A stretch of 64,000 bases of DNA from Sphingobium baderi (GTDB taxonomy: Bacteria; Pseudomonadota; Alphaproteobacteria; Sphingomonadales; Sphingomonadaceae), in the NCBI RefSeq assembly GCF_001456115.1, contig NZ_CP013264.1:1286001-1350000 (forward strand), written 5' to 3'. The notes below the pieces were generated by a model. The model did not search any database and was not told the DNA's origin. It saw nothing but the letters and a program-made list of their open reading frames with translations. Positions 41,557-48,462 of the stretch are shown here, piece by piece (position 1 is the stretch's first letter; every line of letters starts with the position of its first letter). A program made the translations under genes and the position numbers.

Positions 41557-41593
41557 CGGCAATTTTTTGCCGGGCGGCGGCAAGGCTTTGCCG
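41557..41593. promoter_or_regulatory. Twin palindromes CGGCAA-N4-TTGCCG, candidate sigma-54 activator sites
   Basis: Two 16-bp palindromes (41557-41572 with TTTT centre, 41578-41593 with GGCT centre) are exactly 21 bp apart, two helical turns, and lie 75-126 bp upstream of the flgB sigma-54 promoter, a usual enhancer distance. A further CGGCAA (41548) and TTGCC (41534) sit nearby. The CGGCAA core resembles the ftr core of Caulobacter FlbD. The activator at 53232 is the likely ligand; binding is inferred. Confidence 0.65.
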
Positions 41594-41615
41594 GGCCCGG
41601 ATGGAGCGGCGAGTC

Positions 41616-42284
41616 ATGGTGGGAATATTGGGGCATCTGTTCGATCCGCTGACCTTGATGGCGATGGTCGCGGGCATCGGGCTGGTGGCGCTGTTGCAGA
41701 ATGGCGGGGCGCATTTCGCGCGCGCCTTCGCTGCGCTGAGGCCGCTCGTCACGGCCCGCCCCGCGCGGGATCGCGATGCGGCGCGCGCGGCGATGCTCAG
41801 GATCGACCAGGTGGCGCAGTTGCGCGGGCTTTCCTGCACGGACCGGGTCAAGACCGCCGATCCCTTCCTGGGGGAAGCCGCGCGCCGCCTCGCCAATTGC
41901 GAGAAGGTGGAGCAGTTCGAGCTATGGGCCGCGCAGGCGCTGGCGGATCGCGGGCAAAGGCACGCGGCGGTCCGCAATGTGTGGCTGTCGATCGCCGACG
42001 CCGCGCCCGCGCTGGGCATGGCGGGGACGATCATCGGCCTTGTCGGCATGTTCGCGGCGATGGACGATCCCGCCAGGCTGGGGCCGTCCATGGCGCTCGC
42101 GCTGCTGACGACGCTCTATGGCGTGGTGATCGCGAATATCGTCGCCGCGCCGATTGCCGCGCGGCTGGCCGACCTGTCCGAGCGGGAACTGGCCTGGCAG
42201 CAGGAAGCCGTGGCGCGGATGCTGGCCATCGCGCGGCGCGAAAATGCACCGTTGCGGCGCGCTTCGATCCGTGAGGTCGCATGA
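41616..42284 (+). CDS. MotA/TolQ/ExbB-type proton channel protein (second stator-like)
   Basis: The 222-residue protein from MVGILGHLFDPLTLMAMVAG has a short N-terminal membrane helix and then a MotA/TolQ/ExbB domain at the C-terminal half: WLSIADAAPALGMAGTIIGLVGMFAAM (helix with the conserved Pro and Gly residues) and ALALLTTLYGVVIANIVAAPIA. It is shorter and less like MotA than the gene at 31969. It overlaps the next, MotB-like gene by ATGA (42281-42284), so it is a two-gene stator-type unit. An ATG at 41601 is the longer alternative; GGAG favours 41616. Confidence 0.8.
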   Translation: MVGILGHLFDPLTLMAMVAGIGLVALLQNGGAHFARAFAALRPLVTARPARDRDAARAAMLRIDQVAQLRGLSCTDRVKTADPFLGEAARRLANCEKVEQFELWAAQALADRGQRHAAVRNVWLSIADAAPALGMAGTIIGLVGMFAAMDDPARLGPSMALALLTTLYGVVIANIVAAPIAARLADLSERELAWQQEAVARMLAIARRENAPLRRASIREVA

Positions 42285-42772
42285 GCGCGCCTCCCGCTCC
42301 AGCCATGGTCCGGCGAAACCGATGGGCCGTCAGCTTTGCCGATCTGCTGCTGTTGCTGCTGGCCTTCTTCGTGCTGTTGCAGGCGAGCGGGCAGCGGCGC
42401 GACGTCATGCTGGCGGGCCTGAGCCAGCAATTTGGCGGGCGGCCGATGCGGCAGGGGATCGAACTGCGCGCGGCGGAGCTGTTCGTGCCGGGCGAGGCGC
42501 TGCTGACTGGCGCGGGCAAGGCGCGGTTGACGGCCATTGCCCGCGAATTTTCGCGCGAAAGCGGCGGGATCGAGGTCCGCAGCCATGGCACGGACCCGGC
42601 GCGGCAGCGGTTCGATGACTGGGATCTGGCGGCGGCGCGGCTGGGCGCAGTGGCGCGGGCCTTGCGGGCCGAAGGGATTGCGGGCAGCCGTCTGGCGATC
42701 CGCGGGCTGGATCAGGCCGAAGGGAAGGCGGGGCAGGGACAGGTCATCCGCATCGCGCCTGATGTTAAGTGA
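42281..42772 (+). CDS. Short MotB-like protein (second stator-like)
   Basis: The 163-residue product has a basic N-terminus, a single membrane helix WAVSFADLLLLLLAFFVLLQ with an Asp in the MotB proton-binding position (about 20), and a degenerate OmpA-like region (about 75-150: RSHGTDPARQRFDDWDLAAARLGAVARAL). The peptidoglycan-binding Asp/Arg pair is not clear. It is about half the length of MotB at 30913. Co-translated with the MotA-like gene. May form an alternative stator or a Tol-like energy transducer for flagellar assembly; function unproven. Confidence 0.75.
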   Translation: MSAPPAPAMVRRNRWAVSFADLLLLLLAFFVLLQASGQRRDVMLAGLSQQFGGRPMRQGIELRAAELFVPGEALLTGAGKARLTAIAREFSRESGGIEVRSHGTDPARQRFDDWDLAAARLGAVARALRAEGIAGSRLAIRGLDQAEGKAGQGQVIRIAPDVK

Positions 42773-42789
42773 GGCGCCAGGGAAATCAT

Positions 42790-43025
42790 GCTCCTGCGAA
42801 GGCAGGAGCCTAGGGCGCTTGGACAAATTCCGTGTATCGGGGACGGCTAAAATGGGTGGGAAGTGGACGGTCTGCTATTCCCATCTCCGTTCGCCCTGAG
42901 CGAAGTCGAAGGGCAGGGCCGATCGTAGGGAGGCCACTTCGCTTTGCTCAGTGGAAGGCCCTGCGACGCCGCCTGCGGTGTCGCTCAGGACAGGCTTCGA
43001 CTTCGCTCAGCCCGAACAGAGGTAA
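42790..43025. repeat. Intergenic repeat region before flgA
   Basis: The 427 bp between the MotB-like gene and flgA hold no gene. A hairpin GCTCCTGC/GCAGGAGC (42790-42809) is followed by the dispersed repeat: CTGCTATTCCCATCTCCGTT (42872-42891) with CTGAGCGAAGTCGAAGGGC, and an inverted partner ending near 43025. The CTGCTAT-YCCCATCTCCGTTCGCCCT core recurs in reverse orientation at 48401-48450. Confidence 0.7.
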
Positions 43026-43145
43026 AGTGGCGACTATTGGCCGTTTTCAGCCCATCGGATTTTGTCCACGCCGCTTGGTCCCGTGCTGTGATCTGGGCTC
43101 CTGCCTTTACAGGAGCGCGGGATCGTTGCGTTCGGTTTCGGAAAA

Positions 43146-43162
43146 CTGGCACGAAAATTGCT
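43146..43162 (+). promoter_or_regulatory. Sigma-54 promoter of flgA
   Basis: CTGGCACG-AAAA-TTGCT matches the sigma-54 consensus exactly (GG and GC ten bases apart). The start point would be near 43174, 26 bases before the flgA GTG. Confidence 0.9.
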
Positions 43163-43199
43163 GAAATACACGAAAGACATCCGCATTCGGAGACTGATC

Positions 43200-43748
43200 G
43201 TGTTGAAACTGTCCACATTCTGCCTTGTCGCCTTCGTCATGATGAGCGCCCGACCGGCGCTGGCGCAGCAGAAATTCGAGAATCTGGATCGGATCGACAG
43301 TCTGGTGGCGATGACCGTGGGCGCCAATCTGGGCGAGCCGGGCGGACCCGCCGCGCCGGTCGACCGGCGGCTGAAACTGGCGGCCTGTCCCACCACGCCC
43401 AATGTCGAGGGGCCGGTTTTCGGCGCCGCGATGGTGAAGTGCGATGCGCTGGGCTGGCGTATCCGGGTGCCTTTGGTCCCCGGCGGCGCGGCGGCGGCGT
43501 CCGGGCCGGTGGCGCGCTATGGCATGGCGAGCAGGCCGGCGCCGAAGGAAAACGCGGTCAAGCGCGGCGACCCCGTGCAATTGATGGCGGGCAACGCGGT
43601 GTTCAGCGTATCGCGCATGATGATCGCGGACGAAGATGGCGCGGTCGGAGAGACGATCCGCGTGCGCGAGGACAGGAAATCGTCGCCCATTTTGGCGCAG
43701 GTCGTGGAAATGGGAATTGTGCGCGTTCCGGGATTTAATGATTTTTGA
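43200..43748 (+). CDS. flgA: Flagellar P-ring assembly chaperone FlgA
   Basis: FlgA chaperones FlgI in the periplasm. The 182-residue precursor starts VLKLSTFCLVAFVMMSARPALA, a Sec signal peptide, and contains an SAF-like C-terminal domain with VKRGDPVQLMAGNAVFSVSRMM and EDGAVGETIRVREDRKSSPI LAQV, the usual FlgA end. The start is GTG at 43200 with GGAG upstream; the open frame runs upstream to 43158 but that overlaps the promoter. It shares its end with the flgM promoter. Confidence 0.9.
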   Translation: MLKLSTFCLVAFVMMSARPALAQQKFENLDRIDSLVAMTVGANLGEPGGPAAPVDRRLKLAACPTTPNVEGPVFGAAMVKCDALGWRIRVPLVPGGAAAASGPVARYGMASRPAPKENAVKRGDPVQLMAGNAVFSVSRMMIADEDGAVGETIRVREDRKSSPILAQVVEMGIVRVPGFNDF

Positions 43749-43761
43749 ACTTGTCCGTTAT
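43735..43761 (+). promoter_or_regulatory. Sigma-28-type promoter of flgM
   Basis: TTAATGAT, 11-bp spacer, TCCGTTAT; geometry equal to the fliC promoter (GCCGTTAT at -10). The -35 lies inside the last codons of flgA. It gives FliA-driven synthesis of its own antagonist, as in other flagellar systems. Leader about 25 bases. Confidence 0.6.
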
Positions 43762-43792
43762 AGACGGTAGGGACGAGTGAAGGATTGAACCC

Positions 43793-44071
43793 ATGATCAA
43801 GTCAGTTGGCCAGAGCCTGAGCGCCGCAGTCGAAGCTTCCCGCATCCGGGATGGCGGCAAGGTGCGCGCATCCTCCGTGGGCACGGCTGGCGCGCCCGCT
43901 TCATCGGCGGCTTCGGCAAGCCCGGCGGCCCGCATGGCGGCGCAAGGCGCGCCGGTCGACATGGATCGCGTCGCGGCGATCAAGGCGGCCATCGCATCGG
44001 GCAATTATCCGGTCGATCCGGCGGCGATTGCCGACCGGATGCTGGCGCTCGACCTGCCGGTCGCGGGTTAG
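43793..44071 (+). CDS. flgM: Anti-sigma-28 factor FlgM
   Basis: FlgM binds and holds FliA until the hook is complete, then is exported. The 92 residues have a disordered Ala/Ser-rich N-terminal half and the C-terminal FliA-binding segment VDMDRVAAIKAAIASGNYPVDPAAIADRMLAL (residues 56-87), diagnostic for FlgM. AAGGA precedes the ATG. It is followed closely by a FlgN-like gene and transcribed with or after flgA. Confidence 0.92.
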   Translation: MIKSVGQSLSAAVEASRIRDGGKVRASSVGTAGAPASSAASASPAARMAAQGAPVDMDRVAAIKAAIASGNYPVDPAAIADRMLALDLPVAG

Positions 44072-44074
44072 TTC

Positions 44075-44383
44075 ATGCCGCTCGGCCTTGCCGCCCTCGA
44101 TCATCTGCGGACCGCCTGCGAGGATTTGCGGGCGGTGCTCGACGGATATGATGCCGCCGCGATCGACGCGGCCAGCGCGAAGGTCGGGCAGGCGGCGGCG
44201 TCGGTGCGCGCCATCGGGGCATGGCGTTCCGAACCGGACGTGACGGAACGGCTGAAGGCCATCGCGACTCTGCTGGAAATGGCGCGGGTGCGGACGAGGG
44301 TGCTGTCCGATCGCACGAATCAGAAGCTGAATGTCCTGGCGGTCCGTGGCGCGGAAAACGCGCCGCTGGTCTACGGGCGTTAG
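44075..44383 (+). CDS. flgN: FlgN-like export chaperone
   Basis: The 102-residue helical protein (MPLGLAALDHLRTACEDLRA) lies 3 bp after flgM, the usual place of flgN, and has the long N-terminal helix and C-terminal heptads (LLEMARVRTRVLSDRTNQKLNVL) expected of a FlgK/FlgL chaperone. Sequence identity to known FlgN is low, so the call rests mainly on context, size and helical pattern. An intrinsic terminator follows. Confidence 0.65.
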   Translation: MPLGLAALDHLRTACEDLRAVLDGYDAAAIDAASAKVGQAAASVRAIGAWRSEPDVTERLKAIATLLEMARVRTRVLSDRTNQKLNVLAVRGAENAPLVYGR

Positions 44384-44407
44384 ATTTTTCTTCCCCGCAA
44401 TGATGGG

Positions 44408-44433
44408 AAAGGGCGCCTTTGGGCGCTTTTTTT
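44408..44433 (+). terminator. Intrinsic terminator after flgN
   Basis: AAAGGGCGCC-TTTG-GGCGCTTTTTTT: a GC-rich stem (GCGCC/GGCGC with GU and AU extension) followed by a run of seven T, 25 bp past the flgN stop. Confidence 0.8.
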
Positions 44434-44586
44434 GTGGCTGATGGGTTTCGGGCGTGAGCGGACATAGCCCAACGGAGTCGGGATTGGCGGAGCGTTCGCT
44501 TTCCCCCAAAACCATGCGCCAGCACACTCCATCATCCGCCTTTCCGAAAAGGCGCTGCATTTTCTTGCGAGCGCGTTAACCAAATA

Positions 44587-44603
44587 TTGGCATAAGGCTT
44601 GCT
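44587..44603 (+). promoter_or_regulatory. Sigma-54 promoter of the transglycosylase-flhA-fliA operon
   Basis: TTGGCATA-AGGC-TTGCT has GG and GC ten bases apart and matches the sigma-54 consensus except at the two bases after GGCA. The predicted start point is about 44615, 24 bases before the gene start. A TTAACC half-site (CtrA-like) lies just upstream (44576-44581). Confidence 0.75.
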
Positions 44604-44638
44604 CTAATGATCCCCGCTAGCAAAGGGGATTGTTCACA

Positions 44639-45463
44639 GTGTCGGCATTCGCGGACATCACGGTAACGGGGGCTTCGGCCGGCAATCGCGTCACCAACGC
44701 GATCGCCATGGCCAGCCGCAGGACGGGCGTCGATTTCGGCTACCTGCTGGGGCAGGCGAAGATCGAAAGCAGCCTCAATCCCAATGCGCGCGCGTCGACG
44801 TCGTCCGCGCGGGGCCTTTATCAATTCATCGACCAGAGCTGGCTCGCCGTCATCGACAAGCATGGCAGCGAATATGGCCTTGGCTGGGCCGCCGATGCGG
44901 TCAGCCGGGGTAGCAATGGCCGCTATTATGTGTCGGACCCGAATTTGCGGCAGCAGATACTGGATCTGCGGAGCCACCCGGAGACGGCTTCGGTCATGGC
45001 GGCGGAACATGCCGCGGACAACAAAGCCTATCTGGAGCAGCGGCTGGGCCGTGAAGCGCAGCCGGTCGACCTCTATCTCGCGCACTTCCTGGGCGTGGGC
45101 GGGGCCGCCAAGTTCCTGTCCACGCATGATCGCGCGCCGCAGGCGACGGCGGCTTCGCTGTTCCCGGCGGCGGCGCGGGCCAATCGGTCGATCTTCTACG
45201 ACAGGCAGGGCCATGCCCGCAGCTTCGCCGAGATTCGCGACCGTTTCGCGGGCAAGCTGCAAAAAGGCATGGATTCGATCGGCGGCGATGTCCGCTATGC
45301 CGATGCCTCCGCGTCCCTGCCCGCCAATGCCAAGACCATTCAGCCCGCCGATTATGTGCGGATCGAAACCCAGCGCCTTGCCAGCGCGGCGGACGTCACC
45401 GTGACGCCCCAGCCGCAGACGGCGCGCCTCGCCTATCTCATGCTCGCCACCCTCGGAAGGTAA
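44639..45463 (+). CDS. Flagellar lytic transglycosylase
   Basis: This 274-residue protein (VSAFADITVTGASAGNRVTN) has a lytic-transglycosylase-like fold: GYLLGQAKIESSLNPNARAS (catalytic Glu in AKIESS at about 48), STSSARGLYQFIDQSWLAVI, HAADNKAYLEQRLGRE and VDLYLAHFLGVGGAAKFL. It probably opens the peptidoglycan for the rod and so replaces the muramidase domain missing from FlgJ (35152). Start is GTG at 44639 with AAAGGGG; TTG at 44630 is too close. It is first in an operon with flhA and fliA, driven by a sigma-54 promoter. Confidence 0.85.
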   Translation: MSAFADITVTGASAGNRVTNAIAMASRRTGVDFGYLLGQAKIESSLNPNARASTSSARGLYQFIDQSWLAVIDKHGSEYGLGWAADAVSRGSNGRYYVSDPNLRQQILDLRSHPETASVMAAEHAADNKAYLEQRLGREAQPVDLYLAHFLGVGGAAKFLSTHDRAPQATAASLFPAAARANRSIFYDRQGHARSFAEIRDRFAGKLQKGMDSIGGDVRYADASASLPANAKTIQPADYVRIETQRLASAADVTVTPQPQTARLAYLMLATLGR

Positions 45464-45472
45464 CGGCTTCTC

Positions 45473-47593
45473 ATGACTCCTGCCCAAGTCAAAGCGAAGA
45501 TCTGGACGAACGCCGCCAAGGGGGCGGTGCTGCCCCTTGCGACATTGATGGTCGTGCTGTTCATGATGGTGCCCGTGCCGGCGGTGATGCTGGACATCGG
45601 GTTCATCACCAACATCATGATTTCGCTGGCGGTGCTGATGGTGGCGCTCAACGCCGCCAAGCCGCTGGATTTTTCGAGCTTCCCGACGGTGCTGTTGTTC
45701 GCGACGCTGCTGCGGCTGGCGCTGAACGTCGCGTCGACGCGCGTGGTGCTGGTGCAGGGGCATGAAGGATCGGACGCGGCGGGGCATGTGATCGAAGCCT
45801 TTGGCCATTTCCTGATCGGCGGCGATTATGTCGTCGGCATCTTCGTCTTTGCGATCCTGATGATCATCAACCTCGTCGTCATCACCAAGGGCGCGGGGCG
45901 CGTGTCGGAAGTGTCGGCGCGCTTCACCCTCGACGCCTTGCCGGGCAAGCAGATGGCCATCGACGCGGACCTGAACGCGGGCCTGCTGACGCCGGAGGAA
46001 GCCAAGGTGCGCCGCCGCGAAGTCGCGACGGAAGCGGACTTCTACGGCTCCATGGACGGCGCGAGCAAGTTCGTGAAGGGCGATGCGGTCGCGGGCATAC
46101 TGATCCTGGCCATCAACATCGTGGGCGGCATCATATTGGGCGTGGTAAGCCATGGCCTGTCGATGGGCGAGGCCGCGCAGACCTATATCGTGCTGGCCAT
46201 CGGCGATGCGCTGGTGGCGCAGGTGCCCGCGCTGCTGCTGTCCATCGCGGCGGCGGCCATCGTCACCCGCGTCGGCAGCGAGCAGGACCTGGGAGGCCAG
46301 ATCACCAGCCAGTTCGGTTCGGGCCGCGCCTGGGTGCCGGTCGCGGCGATCCTGGCTTTCCTGGGCGTGCTGCCGGGGATGCCGCACTTCATCATCCTGA
46401 CCGCCGCCGCCGTGGCGGGAGGGATCGCATGGCAGCTCCGCAAGGCAGGCCAGCGCAAGGCGGCGGAACCCGCCCCCGCGCCGCCGCCCGCCAATCCGGC
46501 GCTGATCGAATGGGATGACGTGTCGGACGGCGCGATATTGGGGCTGGAGATCGGCTATGGCCTGATTTCGCTGGTCGATGAGCGCAAGGGCGCGCCTTTG
46601 ATGGCGCGGATCACGGGCATCCGGCGGCAATTGTCCAAGGAACTGGGCTTTGTCGTGCCGATGGTGCGGGTGAAGGACAATCTGTCGCTGGAACCCAATC
46701 AATATCGCATCACCATCGCCGGCGTGGTCGTGGGCGAGGACGAGATCTGGCCAGAGGATCTGCTGGCGCTGGACAGCGGCGCGCTGGAAGGCACGGTTTC
46801 GGGGCGCGAGACGAAAGATCCCACTTTCGGGCTGGAAGCGGTGTGGATTTCGCCCGCCAGGCGCAGCGAAGCGGTGATTGCAGGCTATACCGTGGTCGAT
46901 CCGCCGACGGTGGTGGCGACCCATCTCAACCAGCTCATCGCCATGAATGCGAGCGAGATGTTCGGGCTGGACGAAGCGCGCAAGCTGCTCGACAACCTCA
47001 AGGACGCCGCGCCGCAACTGGTCGATGGGCTGACGCCGGGGCTGCTCAGCCTCACGCAGATTTCCGCGCTGTGCCGGGCGCTGCTGTCCGAAGGGATCGC
47101 GCTCAAGGACTTCCGCCGCATCTGCGAGGCGATGGTCGACGCCGCGCGGCCCGACATGTCGCACGAACAGCTTGTCGAAGCGGTGCGGCAGCGGATCGGC
47201 GCGCTCATCATCCAGGGCCTTGTGCCGGTGAAGATGCCGCTGCCCGTCATCACGCTGGACGGCGATCTGGAGGCGCTGCTGGCGCAGGCGATGCGGGTGG
47301 CGGGCGACGCCAAGCATCCCATCGAGCCTGCGCTCGCCAACCGCATCATCGAAGCGGTGGTGCAGGCGGCGCGGCCCCTGCTGGGGCAGGCGCGCAACTT
47401 CGCCATCGTGACGTCGCCGATCGCGCGGCGGGCGCTGGCGCGGCTGTTCAAGCCGCATCTGCCGGAAACGCCGGTGCTGTCCTTCCTGGAAATTCCCGAC
47501 GGCAAGGGAGTCGAGGTCGTCGCCGTGGTCGGCGGCGAGCAGCGGCCCATCCCGCGCCATGATCCCGCACCCGCGCGCGAGCGGGTCGCCTGA
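45473..47593 (+). CDS. flhA: Flagellar type III export gate protein FlhA
   Basis: FlhA forms the nonameric export gate. The 706 residues have eight predicted membrane helices in residues 15-320, the FHIPEP family loop region ARFTLDALPGKQMAIDADLNAGLLT (about 158-182), and a C-terminal cytoplasmic domain (about 340-700) for chaperone-substrate docking. Length is as usual (about 690). FlhB is not in the window. The gene is 9 bp after the transglycosylase and 13 bp before fliA. Confidence 0.96.
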   Translation: MTPAQVKAKIWTNAAKGAVLPLATLMVVLFMMVPVPAVMLDIGFITNIMISLAVLMVALNAAKPLDFSSFPTVLLFATLLRLALNVASTRVVLVQGHEGSDAAGHVIEAFGHFLIGGDYVVGIFVFAILMIINLVVITKGAGRVSEVSARFTLDALPGKQMAIDADLNAGLLTPEEAKVRRREVATEADFYGSMDGASKFVKGDAVAGILILAINIVGGIILGVVSHGLSMGEAAQTYIVLAIGDALVAQVPALLLSIAAAAIVTRVGSEQDLGGQITSQFGSGRAWVPVAAILAFLGVLPGMPHFIILTAAAVAGGIAWQLRKAGQRKAAEPAPAPPPANPALIEWDDVSDGAILGLEIGYGLISLVDERKGAPLMARITGIRRQLSKELGFVVPMVRVKDNLSLEPNQYRITIAGVVVGEDEIWPEDLLALDSGALEGTVSGRETKDPTFGLEAVWISPARRSEAVIAGYTVVDPPTVVATHLNQLIAMNASEMFGLDEARKLLDNLKDAAPQLVDGLTPGLLSLTQISALCRALLSEGIALKDFRRICEAMVDAARPDMSHEQLVEAVRQRIGALIIQGLVPVKMPLPVITLDGDLEALLAQAMRVAGDAKHPIEPALANRIIEAVVQAARPLLGQARNFAIVTSPIARRALARLFKPHLPETPVLSFLEIPDGKGVEVVAVVGGEQRPIPRHDPAPARERVA

Positions 47594-47606
47594 GGAGACT
47601 TGATCC

Positions 47607-48344
47607 ATGTATATGAGCAAAGTCGCCGCCGGATCGGACGTCCATACCTACGGACGGCGGGGAACCGTCAATTCACCCGAGCAACTGGCGCGGCAATATA
47701 TGCCGCTGGTCCGCAAGATCGCCTGGCATGTCCATGGCCGCGTATCGAGCGCCATCGAGATCGAGGACTTGCTCCAGATCGGCATGGTCGCGCTGGTCGA
47801 GGCGGCCAATGGCTTCGAGGATCGCGGGTTGGGTTTCGCCTCCTATGCCCAGATGCGCGTGCGCGGGGCGATGATCGACCATTTGCGGCGGCAGGCGACG
47901 CTTTGCCGGTCCGCCATGGCGCGGCGCAAGGAACTGGCGGGCGTCCGGCGCAAGCTGGAGCAGCGGCTGGGCCGGATGCCGACCGAAGCGGAAATGTCCG
48001 ACGAGATGGGGCTGGACGCGGCGGCCTATCGCGAGATGGCTGACGGGGCCGAGATGGTCCAGCATATGAGCATGGACGAGGTCTATTCCGATCAGTCCAT
48101 GTGGTTCGCCGATGTCGAGGACCGCGCCGACGATGTGATGGAGCGGGAGTCGCTGAAGGCGGCCATGGCGCAACATATCGGAGAACTGCCGCAGCGCGAG
48201 GCGCTGGTGCTGCAACTTTATTTCGTCGAGGAACTCAATCTGGAGGAAATCGGGCAGGTGCTGGACATCGGCGCGGCCCGCGTGTGCCAGATCAAGAAAG
48301 CGGCGCTGGACAAGCTCCGCGAGAAGTTGAGGGATTGGGATTAG
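47607..48344 (+). CDS. fliA: Flagellar sigma factor FliA (sigma-28)
   Basis: FliA directs late flagellar genes. The 245 residues contain region 2 (EDLLQIGMVALVEAANGFE and FASYAQMRVRGAMIDHLR), region 3 (RKLEQRLGRMPTEAEMSDEM) and region 4 (LPQREALVLQLYFVEELNLE, then EIGQVLDIGAARVCQIKKAA), the full FliA pattern. GAGGAG precedes the ATG. Partner FlgM is 3.5 kb upstream and its likely targets motA, fliC, flgM and the second motA-like gene carry sigma-28-type promoters here. Confidence 0.96.
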   Translation: MYMSKVAAGSDVHTYGRRGTVNSPEQLARQYMPLVRKIAWHVHGRVSSAIEIEDLLQIGMVALVEAANGFEDRGLGFASYAQMRVRGAMIDHLRRQATLCRSAMARRKELAGVRRKLEQRLGRMPTEAEMSDEMGLDAAAYREMADGAEMVQHMSMDEVYSDQSMWFADVEDRADDVMERESLKAAMAQHIGELPQREALVLQLYFVEELNLEEIGQVLDIGAARVCQIKKAALDKLREKLRDWD

Positions 48345-48393
48345 AAAATCTGATCCTGCGATAGCGGGTTTCGGCCGTTTTCGCACGACCCAC

Positions 48394-48450
48394 CTCCGTT
48401 CGGGCTGAGCTTGTCGAAGGGCGAACGGAGATGGGGATAGCAGACAGTCT
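48394..48450. repeat. Dispersed repeat copy after fliA, inverted relative to that before flgA
   Basis: CTCCGTTCG (48394-48402) and CGAACGGAG (48422-48430) form a 9-bp stem; the following GATGGGGATAGCAG completes a near-identical reverse copy of the repeat at about 42870-42913. The convergent opgH gene ends at 48463. Confidence 0.65.
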
Positions 48451-48462
48451 GCCTTTCACCCT

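Noticed and set aside
40998..41714. Upstream extension of the flgC frame
   Set aside because: It runs through flgB in another frame and through promoter sequence; the flgC start at 40997 is clear.
44576..47620. 1014-residue open frame on the minus strand opposite flhA and the transglycosylase
   Set aside because: It is a high-GC shadow of flhA: Arg/His/Gln-rich, no domain, no ribosome site, and opposite a highly conserved gene.
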